Shown: in pieces, positions 1-8,401 of the stretch
How the letters are laid out: the number at the start of each line of letters is the position of its first letter
Position numbering within the stretch: position 1 is the stretch's first letter
Origin: an uncultured Lentisphaeria bacterium
GTDB lineage: Bacteria > Verrucomicrobiota > Lentisphaeria > Victivallales > UBA1829
Assembly (NCBI GenBank): GCA_949287225.1
Contig: CASEFP010000226.1
Coordinates: 1 to 64,000, forward strand
Direction: 5' to 3'
Length of the DNA stretch: 64,000 nucleotides
The notes under the pieces: generated by a model
What the model was told of the DNA's origin: nothing
Databases searched by the model: none
The model's input: the letters and a program-made list of their open reading frames with translations, nothing else
Translations under genes and position numbers: made by a program

Positions 1-45
1 GTCCGGATCCATGCTGCTAAAATCACCCGGAAGAAGGACATATAA
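1..45 (+). CDS. possible 3' end of an upstream gene (partial)
   Basis: The first frame is open from the window edge to a TAA at 43-45 and would encode a short basic tail (VRIHAAKITRKKDI). A clear intrinsic terminator follows about 25 bases later, which fits the end of a transcribed gene. The piece is too short to identify, and a chance open frame cannot be excluded. Confidence 0.25.
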   Translation, partial: VRIHAAKITRKKDI

Positions 46-68
46 TAACAAGTTCATTCTTCTTCTTT

Positions 69-97
69 GCCCGGCAAGATCCGGGCTTTTTCTTTTT
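69..97 (+). terminator. intrinsic terminator
   Basis: A 6-bp perfect GC-rich stem (GCCCGG / CCGGGC) with a 6-base loop is followed directly by an almost pure T run. It closes whatever transcript enters from the left edge and separates it from the pseudopilin remnant. Confidence 0.8.
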
Positions 98-137
98 CCT
101 TATTGTTAAAACCATTTTTATTTTCTTCTTTGTAGTT

Positions 138-746
138 TTGCAGAAGGTTTTAACAGCCGACCGCAACAATGTGAAAACCGTTTCCCATTCGCTGCGAAAA
201 CTTCGTCATACAATATACCTGGATCCAAAACGTTATTGGAGTCTTTCCGACCGTAACTGGGCACATTATGATGACCGGAACGAGGATAAGGGAACTTCTT
301 CCTTGCGTCCTTTCGGAGTATTTGCCTGTCCGTCGAATTCTTTAAGAATCAGTAAGAATGATGGTGGCGGAGCAAGGCATTACCTGATTAATAAGTATGT
401 CTCAAATCTCGGTAACGGTTCCTGGGGAAGCAATGATGACCGGGGAAAATATGCCACTAGAATGTTGAGTCGAGTTAAAAATCCGTCCTCTGTTCTTCAT
501 GTCCTCGACGGAGACCGGAAACCTGCCACATTCGGAGTCGGTATTCATATGAAGAAGTTCATCAATAACAATGATGGAGCAGCCGATTCCGCTCCCAATA
601 TCAATTATGGCGGAGCCTATCGTCACCAGAATAACCGCGGTTTGAACACCCTGATGGTGGACGGTCATGCAAAAGGGACTCTGGCCAAAGACATTCCGGA
701 AGGCTTCGGCAATCCGGGAGGAAAATTCTGGATCGGTGTCAACTGA
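138..746 (+). pseudogene. C-terminal remnant of a pseudopilin-like (H-x(n)-DG) protein
   Basis: The reading frame gives about 200 residues resembling the C-terminal part of the pseudopilin family common in Lentisphaerota and Planctomycetota. It has a HYLINKY block in the middle and RHQNNRGLNTLMVDGHAK near the end. The same blocks (HYLINSYL, RHQGKRGVNLLFADAHAE) occur in the next gene, so the two are paralogues. The signature N-terminus (FTLIELL plus hydrophobic helix) is missing. The frame begins with TTG, without a ribosome binding site, some 40 bases after a terminator. I read it as a 5'-truncated, probably dead copy. It could instead be the downstream half of a gene interrupted by rearrangement. 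Confidence 0.65.
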
Positions 747-754
747 AATTCGGG

Positions 755-785
755 ATCATCTCCGGAGACCGTCTTCGGAGATGAT
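755..785. repeat. perfect inverted repeat, 10-bp arms
   Basis: ATCATCTCCG at 755-764 is matched by its reverse complement at 776-785, leaving an 11-base loop. It lies just after the stop of the pseudopilin remnant and ahead of the next pseudopilin start. There is no T run after it, so it is not a standard intrinsic terminator. It could be a processed or stabilising hairpin between paralogous genes. Confidence 0.6.
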
Positions 786-828
786 GCGAAGATAGTAACG
801 GCTGGATATAATAATGCGGAGGAAAGCT

Positions 829-1607
829 ATGATTTCGTTGCAGAAAATGGAAACAGAGGCAGAAGGAAGAGCTGTTTGCAGGCGGAATTTCACCTTGATC
901 GAGCTCCTCGTCGTGATTGCGATCATCGCGATTCTGGCGGCTCTGCTGCTGCCCGCCCTCAGCAAGGCGAAAGACAAGGCCAAAGACATCAGCTGCATGT
1001 CGAACATGCGTCAGATCGGCTATCTTTTCGTGGGTTATACGGATAACAACCACGGGTTCTTTCCCAAAGCAAACGGTCTGCTTAACGGTGGATCCGAAAG
1101 CTGGGGGGGCAAGGCCGCTGGCAGGACGGCCTCTACGCACTGAAAACAGGCAAGCCTCTGAAAAACCGTCTCCACTGGAAAGTGGATAACAATGACACGC
1201 CCTCCCGTCCGCATGATGTTTTCGGCTGTCCTGCGCAAAAAGATATGCCGTGGAACAAAGACGGCACCTATGGATTCATGGGACATTATCTGATCAACTC
1301 CTATCTCGGTCATTATTCGATGAAAGACTACGATCAGCCATATGCCATTCTCAATATCAGACGGCTGAAATATCCATCCAGAACAATGGAAATTGCAGAT
1401 GGAGCATCGGAAAAACGCTCGGACGGCACTTCCCCCTGTGCCGGTCTCCGATCCCAGCTTGTAAATGGCGGAATGCTTCGGCACCAAGGAAAACGGGGAG
1501 TGAATCTTCTGTTTGCCGATGCTCATGCTGAAGCATGGCTTTTTCACAGGATTCCCATTGACGTTTTTAAACAGAATGGAGATCCTTTCTGGGGTAACAG
1601 GAAATAA
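829..1607 (+). pseudogene. pseudopilin (prepilin-type N-terminal helix) with a frameshift
   Basis: The ATG at 829 follows GGAGGA (818-823) by five bases, so I prefer it to the in-frame ATG at 814. The N-terminus has a polar leader, then [10 protein letters not shown] and a hydrophobic helix ending [13 protein letters not shown], the type IV pilin/T2SS pseudopilin signature. The frame stops at 1143, but the expected protein continues in another frame from about 1110 (WQDGLYALK onward) to 1607, with HYLINSYLG and a terminal RHQGKRGVNLLFADAHAE block. The switch falls at a run of seven G (1103-1109); eight G would restore one frame of about 259 residues. A real mutation, programmed slippage or a sequencing error are all possible. 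The residue before FTLIE is Asn, not the usual Gly of prepilin peptidase sites. Confidence 0.8.
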
Positions 1608-1653
1608 TCACACTAGGGCTCATTGCCTCGCATTTTCGTAAAAAGCAGACGGC

Positions 1654-1700
1654 TGCCGCAACGGGCTTCCTTCCAGAGAAGAACGTTTGCGGCATTTTTT
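1654..1700 (+). terminator. intrinsic terminator after the frameshifted pseudopilin
   Basis: TGCCGCAA (1654-1661) pairs with TTGCGGCA (1687-1694), extendable by CG/CG with a bulge, and is followed by six T. The loop is long, about 25 bases. It ends the pseudopilin transcript. Confidence 0.7.
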
Positions 1701-1772
1701 CTCCGCCCGGAACGCGGAAAGGCTCACGCCATGCAAAATGATAAAATATGCTGGAATTTTGAGATTTCCCTA

Positions 1773-1800
1773 TTGAAAATCCGGATTTGGAGCGTACAAT
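1773..1800 (+). promoter_or_regulatory. sigma70-type promoter for the LysM protein gene
   Basis: TTGAAA (1773-1778) and TACAAT (1795-1800) are separated by 16 bases. Initiation near 1807 would give a leader of roughly 80 bases before the GTG start at 1886. Confidence 0.6.
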
Positions 1801-1885
1801 ATGATATGGCACTGTTTTCAGGCAGTACCGTATCGCAAGCGTCTGTAAGAAAGAATGATAAAATATCAACGGGAGGCACGGAATC

Positions 1886-3085
1886 GTGAAAGCGAAAGTC
1901 ATCATCATCTTGTCCACTGTGGCGGTACTTCATCTTGTATTGGGAGGAATGTTCCTGACCGGCGGCTGTGCGCCGGAAGATCCGCCGATGCCTCCGGGAA
2001 TCTATGTGCCGCAGCCGACGGCAAAAGCCGCGCCGCAGACGGAACCTTCAGCCGATATCGCGGGGCCGTCCGATGGAACGGACGAATTCAAGCTCCAGAT
2101 TGACAAGAAGGATTCCGAGCCGCTTCCTCCGCCGGAGCTGTCCGCACCCGCGCCGGAGAAAACCGCCCCCGCGGTCAAGCCGCAGGAAACAAAAAAGAGT
2201 GCATCTGCGCTGACGGACAAGGATACGACATATGTCGTTCAGAAAGGCGATTCCCTCTGGAAGATCGCCCGGATGTACGGAATTTCCGTTGCCGAACTTG
2301 CCGCCTACAACAACATCGCGCCGAGCAAACCTATCCGCATCGGGCAGAAGCTGATGATTCCCGCCGGTTCCAGGGAAGTCAAGATTCAGAAGACAACCTC
2401 CGGAACAGCCGCAAAGAAATCCGCCAAAAAAACTGCGGCGAAAAAATCTGGTAAGAAAACCGTAAAGAAAACACAGAAGGCCGCAATTCCCGCGGATGGT
2501 GTCTATATTGTAAAAGAAGGCGACAGCTTCTCGAAGATTGCCGCGAAATACGGTGTTACGGTCTCCGCGATCGCGGCAGCCAACCCTGGCGTCTCCTCCA
2601 ACCGCCTCCAGATCGGCCAGAAACTGAATCTGCCGAGCGGCAGCAAGGCTTCTGCTGCTGGATCGCCTGAGCCCGCAGTCAGGGCGGCTTCCCCCGCACC
2701 CGTGGAAACAAAACAGTCCGGGACGCTTGACGAGGAGCTTCTCCTGAAGGACATTCAGAATCCCGATGCCGCGCCTCTGAATATTCCTGCGGCGGAAGCG
2801 GCTCCCGCAGCGGAAACGGCTCCCGCACCTGCTCCGGCGGCACCTGCGCAGGATAAACCGCTGGCCTCCGATGACGCGGTCAAGGCTGTGACCGATGCCA
2901 ATGCGCCGGCATCCTCCGTTACGGCTCCCGCGACCTCTCCGGACAAGGTCGTGCCGACGGCGGATACGACAATCAGTGCGCTTGCCGCGCAGTACGGCGT
3001 CAAGGCGGATGACGTCAAGGCGTTGAATCCGCAGCTTCCTGCGGACGGCAGTATCAAGGCGGGAACGGTTGTCCAGCTTCCCTGA
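1886..3085 (+). CDS. secreted LysM-domain protein
   Basis: This 399-residue protein starts with GTG (GGGAGG nine bases upstream). An N-terminal hydrophobic helix ends in TGGCAPED, which looks like a lipobox, so export and possibly lipid anchoring are likely. Two good LysM repeats, which bind peptidoglycan glycan strands, lie at about residues 115-160 (YVVQKGDSLWKIA) and 207-250 (YIVKEGDSFSKIA). A degenerate third occupies the last 45 residues. The linkers are very rich in Lys/Ala and Pro/Ala. No catalytic domain is visible, so I infer a cell-wall-binding or scaffold role rather than an enzyme. It forms its own unit between a promoter and a strong terminator. Confidence 0.85.
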   Translation: MKAKVIIILSTVAVLHLVLGGMFLTGGCAPEDPPMPPGIYVPQPTAKAAPQTEPSADIAGPSDGTDEFKLQIDKKDSEPLPPPELSAPAPEKTAPAVKPQETKKSASALTDKDTTYVVQKGDSLWKIARMYGISVAELAAYNNIAPSKPIRIGQKLMIPAGSREVKIQKTTSGTAAKKSAKKTAAKKSGKKTVKKTQKAAIPADGVYIVKEGDSFSKIAAKYGVTVSAIAAANPGVSSNRLQIGQKLNLPSGSKASAAGSPEPAVRAASPAPVETKQSGTLDEELLLKDIQNPDAAPLNIPAAEAAPAAETAPAPAPAAPAQDKPLASDDAVKAVTDANAPASSVTAPATSPDKVVPTADTTISALAAQYGVKADDVKALNPQLPADGSIKAGTVVQLP

Positions 3086-3106
3086 TTCATGCTGACATGA
3101 TCCAAC

Positions 3107-3142
3107 GGCATTCGTTCCGAGAGGTCGAATGCCTTTTTTTTT
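3107..3142 (+). terminator. intrinsic terminator of the LysM protein gene
   Basis: GGCATTCG (3107-3114) pairs perfectly with CGAATGCC (3126-3133), followed by nine T. The next gene begins only 20 bases further on. Confidence 0.9.
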
Positions 3143-3161
3143 ATGACGAAACCTTGAACAT

Positions 3162-5354
3162 ATGGATTTCCGGATGGACAATCAGAGTGAGGGAAATTTT
3201 TTCCCGCGGCTGCCGGTGCTGCTTTTCTTCAACAGCGCTTTTGCCGTTTCCTATGCGGGTTTTCTGCTTCGTGAAATTTCCGTCCGCACCTACGGCACGG
3301 AGCTGACCTGTCTGGTGCCGGGCATTCTGTTTCTCCTGTTCGCGGCATGCGGCGGTGTTTTCGGACGGTGCTTCCGGAAACTGGAAGCATCTTCGCTTGC
3401 GGCTTTTGCCGCTCCCCTGCCGGTTCTGGCAGCTTCCATTCTGCTTCCGGAGCTCCTGCCGCAGTTCTCGATGACGCGGCGCAATATTCTTTTCGCCATG
3501 CCGATTCTGCTGCTTCTGCCGCTGCCGCTGTTCTTTTCCGGCCTGAACTTCTGCCTGTCACTGCGGACGGTCCTTTTCCGGCGCACGGTCGTACTGTTCG
3601 CCGTAAACGGCTGCGGCGCGGCAGTTCCGGGAATTCTTTTTACCGTGCTGATTCACTCCTTTGAGAATACGCTGCTGCTCCTGCTTCTGAGCGGTCTCTT
3701 TCTGCTGCTTTCCGGACTGTTTTTTTATCTCCCGCGCCTGAAACGCTCTTTTGTCCGCGGACTGTTTCCTGTGTTCACGCTCGCCACAGGAGTCTTGCTG
3801 TTTTATGTGAATAGCGGATTTCTGGAACGGCGGCTTTTTCAGGCCGATCCGCTGCGGGGGGGAGCCGATGCGGTCCGCCTGGACACGGCATACGGCCGCT
3901 CTGAACTTCTCCGGACACCGGAGAAACGCTTCCTGTTCATTTCCAACGGCCAGCGCGTCGCGGCCCTGCCGGGCAATCCGGAACGGGACCGTCTGGCGGT
4001 TCTCATGAGCGGAATTCAGCCGGACCGGAAGCGGATCCGTGTCCTTCTGATCTGCGGCGCATTTTCGGGCTTTCCGGAGGCTTTCGCTTCACTGCCGCTA
4101 ACGGCTTCGCTTGATCTTGTTATCCGCGACCGGAAGGCGGCGGCACTCGCAACGGAACTTGATCTCCTGCCGCCGGAATCTCCATCTTTCCGTCTCATCC
4201 TCGACGATCCGGTTCATTTTGTCGACCGCACGTTTCATACCTATGATGTGATCTTCGTCGATCCGCCGCTGCCACAGAATCTGGATGCGGCAAGGTTTTT
4301 TTCCCACGAATTCTACCGGGACGCCTCGAAGCGCCTTGCCGATGACGGCGTATTCGTCACAACCCTGCCGGCGCCATATGGCTACACACGCGAGAGTATC
4401 GCTGAACTTCATGGCATCATTGCGGCAACCATGCGCGAGGTTTTTCCGAATGTAATCTTTGCTCCAGGCGCAATACAGCTGGCCATGGGCGGAGGAAGAA
4501 ACCTCACAAGTGATCTGGACACCCTGGATGCCCGCGCCGCCGCCCTGATGGGGGAAAACGACTCCTTTCCGGAAGGACTGCTCGTAATCCTGCATTCGCA
4601 GGCGGAACAGCTGGCACAGGCGCAGAAGATTATCGGGCGCTCGATTGTCTCGGAATCGAACCGTCGTTTCGAGGCTTCGCTGCTGCTCAATTACTGGCGT
4701 CGGCATCCTGTTTTCACGGATGTGGCGGTAACCGCCTGTCTGCTCAGGATGCTGGATTTTCTGCTTTTTTACCGCTGGCTGCTGATCGGCGGTGCGCTGC
4801 TGCTTTATCTGCTCGCTCGTTATTTCGCCTCTGTGACCGTCACGCGCAAATGCCTGTTCGCTTCCCTGGAGAACGGCTTCTTCCTCGGCGGACTCTTCAC
4901 GCTCTCGATGATCCTTTTCCAGAGTGCGTACGGAACGCTCTATCAAATGCTGGGGCTTTACGGCGGCATTTTATGCTGTGGAATCGCGGGCGGAATTCTT
5001 CTTGCAGAGCGTTTCAGGGTTCCGGGAATCTGTCTGAAAATTTTCTCTTTTTTTCTGCCGGCGCTCCTGGCGTCGGTCCTGTTGTCAGAAGGGATTCCGC
5101 TGTTTCCGCTGACGGAAAGCGTTGTTCTCTTTTCCGGTGCTTCCGGCGGGATTGTCCTTCACGAACTGACCGGCAAATGCAATGACGGAGCGGTTGTTCC
5201 GCTCTGGAGCGCGGAGCTGGCGGGAGCAGTAATCGGAATGGCGCTGACCGCTTTTTTCATGATCGTTGGAAACGGTTTTCTTTTCTGTATCGGCCTGCTG
5301 ATGGTGAGTCGGATCACATGCCTCTTCCATCCGTCCGCACAGGATCCGCACTGA
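3162..5354 (+). CDS. membrane-embedded spermidine-synthase-like protein
   Basis: This 730-residue protein has three parts. An N-terminal block of about seven membrane helices (residues ~15-225) is followed by a soluble region (~230-500) and a second helical block (~525-725). The middle part resembles the SpeE/methyltransferase Rossmann fold: RVLLICGAFSGFPEAF at the nucleotide-binding loop position, and DVIFVDPPLPQNLDAARFFSHEF, which matches the conserved YDVIxxDxxDP...LYxxEFY region of spermidine synthases. The Gly-rich loop is degenerate, so aminopropyltransferase activity is doubtful. Fused transporter/spermidine-synthase proteins of this layout are known but poorly characterised. The start (ATG 3162) lacks a strong ribosome binding site, and an in-frame ATG lies at 3174. 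It is monocistronic. Confidence 0.7.
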   Translation: MDFRMDNQSEGNFFPRLPVLLFFNSAFAVSYAGFLLREISVRTYGTELTCLVPGILFLLFAACGGVFGRCFRKLEASSLAAFAAPLPVLAASILLPELLPQFSMTRRNILFAMPILLLLPLPLFFSGLNFCLSLRTVLFRRTVVLFAVNGCGAAVPGILFTVLIHSFENTLLLLLLSGLFLLLSGLFFYLPRLKRSFVRGLFPVFTLATGVLLFYVNSGFLERRLFQADPLRGGADAVRLDTAYGRSELLRTPEKRFLFISNGQRVAALPGNPERDRLAVLMSGIQPDRKRIRVLLICGAFSGFPEAFASLPLTASLDLVIRDRKAAALATELDLLPPESPSFRLILDDPVHFVDRTFHTYDVIFVDPPLPQNLDAARFFSHEFYRDASKRLADDGVFVTTLPAPYGYTRESIAELHGIIAATMREVFPNVIFAPGAIQLAMGGGRNLTSDLDTLDARAAALMGENDSFPEGLLVILHSQAEQLAQAQKIIGRSIVSESNRRFEASLLLNYWRRHPVFTDVAVTACLLRMLDFLLFYRWLLIGGALLLYLLARYFASVTVTRKCLFASLENGFFLGGLFTLSMILFQSAYGTLYQMLGLYGGILCCGIAGGILLAERFRVPGICLKIFSFFLPALLASVLLSEGIPLFPLTESVVLFSGASGGIVLHELTGKCNDGAVVPLWSAELAGAVIGMALTAFFMIVGNGFLFCIGLLMVSRITCLFHPSAQDPH

Positions 5355-5396
5355 AGATGCTTCACGCTAAAATCGCAATTAAACCGGAAAGCGCTA

Positions 5397-5424
5397 TTGA
5401 TTTTTCAGATTTATCAAATACAAT
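5397..5424 (+). promoter_or_regulatory. sigma70-type promoter for the SurA-like gene
   Basis: TTGATT (5397-5402) and TACAAT (5419-5424) have a 16-base spacer, about 40 bases upstream of the ATG. Confidence 0.55.
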
Positions 5425-5466
5425 ATGGGATGAAAAAAAGCCATTGACATCAGGAGGATCAGAGAA

Positions 5467-6450
5467 ATGATGAAAAAACTGCTTCTGCTCTTTATTTCGG
5501 CCGTTCTTGTCGGTCCTGTTTCGCTGGAGGCACAGGACATTGGAAAGGAGACGCGTGTGGATTCCGTTCTGGCGTCGGTAAACGGTGAACCGATCACACT
5601 GCTGGACGTTCTCATTGAAAGCGGCCGCGAGGAGATGCGCCTGACCAGCATGTTCACAGGAGCACGTCTTTACAGCGAGATCGCCAAACTCCGCAAGCAG
5701 GTCATTGACGAAATCATCGTCCGGAAACTGGTCTACAGCTCCTACAAGGAAAAACCATTCCCGATCGAGGAGCAGTATATTGAGGACCTGATGGACTCTC
5801 TTGCAATCTCCATGGGAGGCGGCTCCCGCAGCGGACTTCTGAAAAAAGCCAAGGAACTGGGCACGACCATGACCGAACTCCGTGAAAAAGTCAAGGAGAA
5901 ACTCGCCGTAGACATTCTGCTTTCCGAATACTGCGACCGTCCGATCTATATCACGCCCAAAGAGGTTTATGAACACTATACGGCGCATCAGAAGGACTGG
6001 ACGAAACCGGCGAAATATGAACTGCAGCTTCTACTCGTCGCCAATGACGGCGGACGCTCCGGAGTGGATGCGGAAACCACATGCAGAAAGCTTGCGGAAC
6101 AGCTCGCGGGCGCTGACGGTGCCCGTTTCACGCAAATCGTCCGTGACAATTCCGATGCGGCGAATTCTGAAAGCGGAGGCGCGGTCGGATTTGTCGATCA
6201 GGACAAGCTCAGGCCGGAGTTTGCCTCCGTTCTGAAAGACGTCAAGCCCGGCGCGATTGCCGGCCCGGTCAAGACCCCGGAGGGAGCATATTTCATCCGG
6301 GTCGCCTCCATTGTCCCTGAAGAGCATATCGCCTTTGAAAAGGCGTCCGAGGAAATCCGCAGAAAGCTGGATGCCAAGGCAAAAAAGGAAATGCGCGCAA
6401 AATATGCGGACAATTTGAAATCCAGGGCGCTGATCCGTTATTATTTCTGA
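5467..6450 (+). CDS. SurA-like periplasmic peptidyl-prolyl isomerase/chaperone
   Basis: This 327-residue protein has a signal peptide (MMKKLLLLFISAVLVGPVSLEA, cleavage near residue 22). A SurA-type N-terminal helical chaperone region follows (residues ~30-170, starting DSVLASVNGEPITLLDV), then one parvulin (PpiC) rotamase domain (~180-295). The parvulin core is visible in AANSESGGAVGFVDQDKLRPEF and GPVKTPEGAYFIRV. Family members help outer-membrane proteins fold in the periplasm. E. coli SurA has two parvulin domains and this has one. AGGAGG lies nine bases before the ATG. It has its own promoter and shares a terminator with the convergent small gene downstream. Confidence 0.88.
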   Translation: MMKKLLLLFISAVLVGPVSLEAQDIGKETRVDSVLASVNGEPITLLDVLIESGREEMRLTSMFTGARLYSEIAKLRKQVIDEIIVRKLVYSSYKEKPFPIEEQYIEDLMDSLAISMGGGSRSGLLKKAKELGTTMTELREKVKEKLAVDILLSEYCDRPIYITPKEVYEHYTAHQKDWTKPAKYELQLLLVANDGGRSGVDAETTCRKLAEQLAGADGARFTQIVRDNSDAANSESGGAVGFVDQDKLRPEFASVLKDVKPGAIAGPVKTPEGAYFIRVASIVPEEHIAFEKASEEIRRKLDAKAKKEMRAKYADNLKSRALIRYYF

Positions 6451-6550
6451 TGTGCCCCGTCCGGAATTTTCTTTGATGCTTTTCCCGTTCAGGAAGCAGA
6501 GATTCCGGAAAAAGGAAGGCTTTCGCGCGCATCAGATTCCGGAAAATAAA

Positions 6551-6573
6551 AAACCCCGTCTGCACGGGGTTTT
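6551..6573. terminator. bidirectional intrinsic terminator
   Basis: AAACCCCGT (6551-6559) and ACGGGGTTT (6564-6572) form a 9-bp perfect stem with a four-base loop and A/T runs on both sides. The longer U run is on the minus-strand transcript. It sits between convergent genes. Confidence 0.85.
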
Positions 6574-6598
6574 CAGCAAAATCAATACAAATGGGAAA

Positions 6599-6802
6599 TC
6601 AGGCCTTGCCGACTTTGCATTTCAGTTTGTCATAGTCTTCCTTGGCGACAAACTTCGTCAGGTTCGTGCCGTCATCGTCTTTGGCTCTGACCGCATAGCG
6701 CTTCTGAATGCCCTTGCTGGTCTTTCTCTCGTAGACAACCTTGGTGCACTTGGCTTCCGCGACTTCGACTTTGCTTCTCTTCTTGACGTTGTAGAACTGC
6801 AT
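6599..6802 (-). CDS. small basic protein of unknown function
   Basis: This 67-residue, Lys-rich protein starts MQFYNVKKRSKVEV and contains KCTKVVYERK and KRYAVRAKDDDGT. It has three cysteines or fewer and no obvious domain. The start is well supported: GGGAG lies nine bases before the ATG, and a strong terminator follows the stop. Upstream on the minus strand, TTGCAT and TAATTT with a 16-base spacer give a possible promoter. The compact single-gene unit looks strongly expressed. I do not recognise the family; the basic charge allows a nucleic-acid or ribosome-associated role, but nothing shows it. Confidence 0.7.
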   Translation of the reverse strand: MQFYNVKKRSKVEVAEAKCTKVVYERKTSKGIQKRYAVRAKDDDGTNLTKFVAKEDYDKLKCKVGKA

Positions 6803-6999
6803 GTTGCTGCTCCCTTCTGTGTTGGTTTTCAGATACGCTCCGTATCTTGCGCTACTAAAAAATTATCATGCAAGAAAACAAATGCAAATCAAATATTGAA
6901 AAATCCGCAATTTTTTTGAGTTTATTTTGAATCTGAGAGCTTTTTTTGGCGCGAAAACACGGAAAAACACACCGCCGCACAAAAAATCCCGCCATTCAA

Positions 7000-7551
7000 T
7001 CAGCGTTCCGCCAATCCTGCCGCATAGGAAAGGAGCTTTCCGTCCAGAGCCTCGCCGCGGCGCTCCGCATCGCGAAGGAAGTCAGCAAGCGCGTTTTTCT
7101 CCACCAGAAGTGTTTCAATGTCTTCGGATTCGTCAAACTGCGTCTGCAACTCTCCCTGTTCCGTTTCGTCGGCTTCCATCAGGGCAAGACGCGTTGCCTC
7201 GGAGGTCAGTCCCGGAGAGCTGTATGCGGGAGGAAGAATCCGCAGAACTTTTCCGCGGTAGCCGGTCTCCTCACGGAGTTCCCGGACAGCAGTTTCCTCC
7301 GGATCTTCCCCCGGATTCACAAGCCCGGCGGGAAATTCAATCGTCAGGCGGGCGACCGGCGGGCGATACTGCCGCACCAGAATCAGACGTCCGGAAGGCT
7401 TCAACGTGCAGATGATGGCGACCGCACCCGCGCAGTTCCGCCGCGCAGCAGCCTCCCAGGAACGGATTTTCCCGTTGCGGTCGCTGTATTTGAGTTCATT
7501 GAGCTGGAGCCACTTCCCAGAGGCAATTGTTTCACATGAGATCCGTTCCAT
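7000..7551 (-). CDS. NUDIX hydrolase, ADP-ribose pyrophosphatase-like
   Basis: The protein is 183 residues from the ATG at 7551, which has GGGAG seven bases upstream; a longer in-frame extension to 7629 lacks such a site. The NUDIX box GX5EX7REUXEEXGU is complete: GLVNPGEDPEETAVRELREE followed by TGY. Upstream of the box, VRQYRPPVARLTIEFPAG is typical of ADP-ribose pyrophosphatases, which cleave ADP-ribose to AMP and ribose 5-phosphate and use a conserved EFPAG segment. A housekeeping role in nucleotide clean-up is likely; the exact substrate cannot be read from sequence. It is divergent from coaE. Confidence 0.85.
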   Translation of the reverse strand: MERISCETIASGKWLQLNELKYSDRNGKIRSWEAAARRNCAGAVAIICTLKPSGRLILVRQYRPPVARLTIEFPAGLVNPGEDPEETAVRELREETGYRGKVLRILPPAYSSPGLTSEATRLALMEADETEQGELQTQFDESEDIETLLVEKNALADFLRDAERRGEALDGKLLSYAAGLAER

Positions 7552-7778
7552 CTGTTTTCTCCCTGTTTTTGATAAAAAAAAGAAAAGATGCTTGAATATA
7601 CTCCAAATTATGCTAAAGTATAGTATCATTTGAGAGATTGTTATCCCTTATCTGTCCTTTTTCACTGTATTTTGGCAGTGTCATCCCCTGCGGTTTTCAC
7701 AAAAACTCTTTATAACTTTCAGGGAGGGCCGGGAAGGACAATTCCGTTTATGAGAAATGTGTTTCAGGAGAGTTGCTG

Positions 7779-8366
7779 TTGAATCTGATCGGTTTGACTG
7801 GCGGTCCCGGCTGCGGGAAATCCGCCGTATTGAAAATATTTGCATCATCTGCATCCTGGCGGGTGTTTGACGCGGATGAAATCTGCCATGATCTTTATGC
7901 GGAGAAAAACAGCGCCTTCGCCGAACGGATCGCCGAACGCTGGGGCAGGGATTTCCTGCACGGGGACGGAACGCCCGACCGCGCGAAAATCGCGGAAAAG
8001 GTATTTGCCGACAGCGAGGAGCTCGCGTGGCTGAATGTCCTCACGCACCCTGAAATCCGGCGCAGAATCGAATACGGGATCGCCGACTGTGACTGTACAC
8101 AGCGCGTGATGATTGACGTCCCGCTGCTCTTCGAGTCTGGATGGGACAAGTTCGTGCACCTGACCGTCGCGGTATGGTCGCCGCCGGAAATCCAGATGGC
8201 GCGTCTTCTGGCGCGCGGATGGACGCGGGAGCATGCCGAGGCACGGATCGCTTCCCAGTTCTCCGCGCAGAATAAACTGGAGCGTGCCGACTACGGAATC
8301 ATCAACAACGCTTCGCTTGACACACTGAAAGAACAGTGTGTCGAACTGAACGGAAAAATCAGTTAA
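7779..8366 (+). CDS. coaE: dephospho-CoA kinase
   Basis: CoaE catalyses the last step of coenzyme A synthesis, ATP-dependent phosphorylation of the 3'-hydroxyl of dephospho-CoA. The 195-residue product has the P-loop [11 protein letters not shown] at the N-terminus, then [12 protein letters not shown] (conserved substrate-binding DAD) and [12 protein letters not shown] (the PLLFE motif of the family). I chose the TTG at 7779 because AGGAG (7766-7770) lies eight bases upstream; the TTG at 7773 is too close. The length is usual for the family. The rho start overlaps the spacing after this gene, so the two are probably co-transcribed. Confidence 0.9.
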   Translation: MNLIGLTGGPGCGKSAVLKIFASSASWRVFDADEICHDLYAEKNSAFAERIAERWGRDFLHGDGTPDRAKIAEKVFADSEELAWLNVLTHPEIRRRIEYGIADCDCTQRVMIDVPLLFESGWDKFVHLTVAVWSPPEIQMARLLARGWTREHAEARIASQFSAQNKLERADYGIINNASLDTLKEQCVELNGKIS

Positions 8367-8401
8367 ACATTCAGAATATTCCAACCATGCAGGAGCTTCC
8401 T

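Noticed and set aside
1623-1889. An 88-codon plus-strand frame in the gap before the LysM gene
   Set aside because: It runs through an intrinsic terminator and the LysM promoter and has no ribosome binding site.
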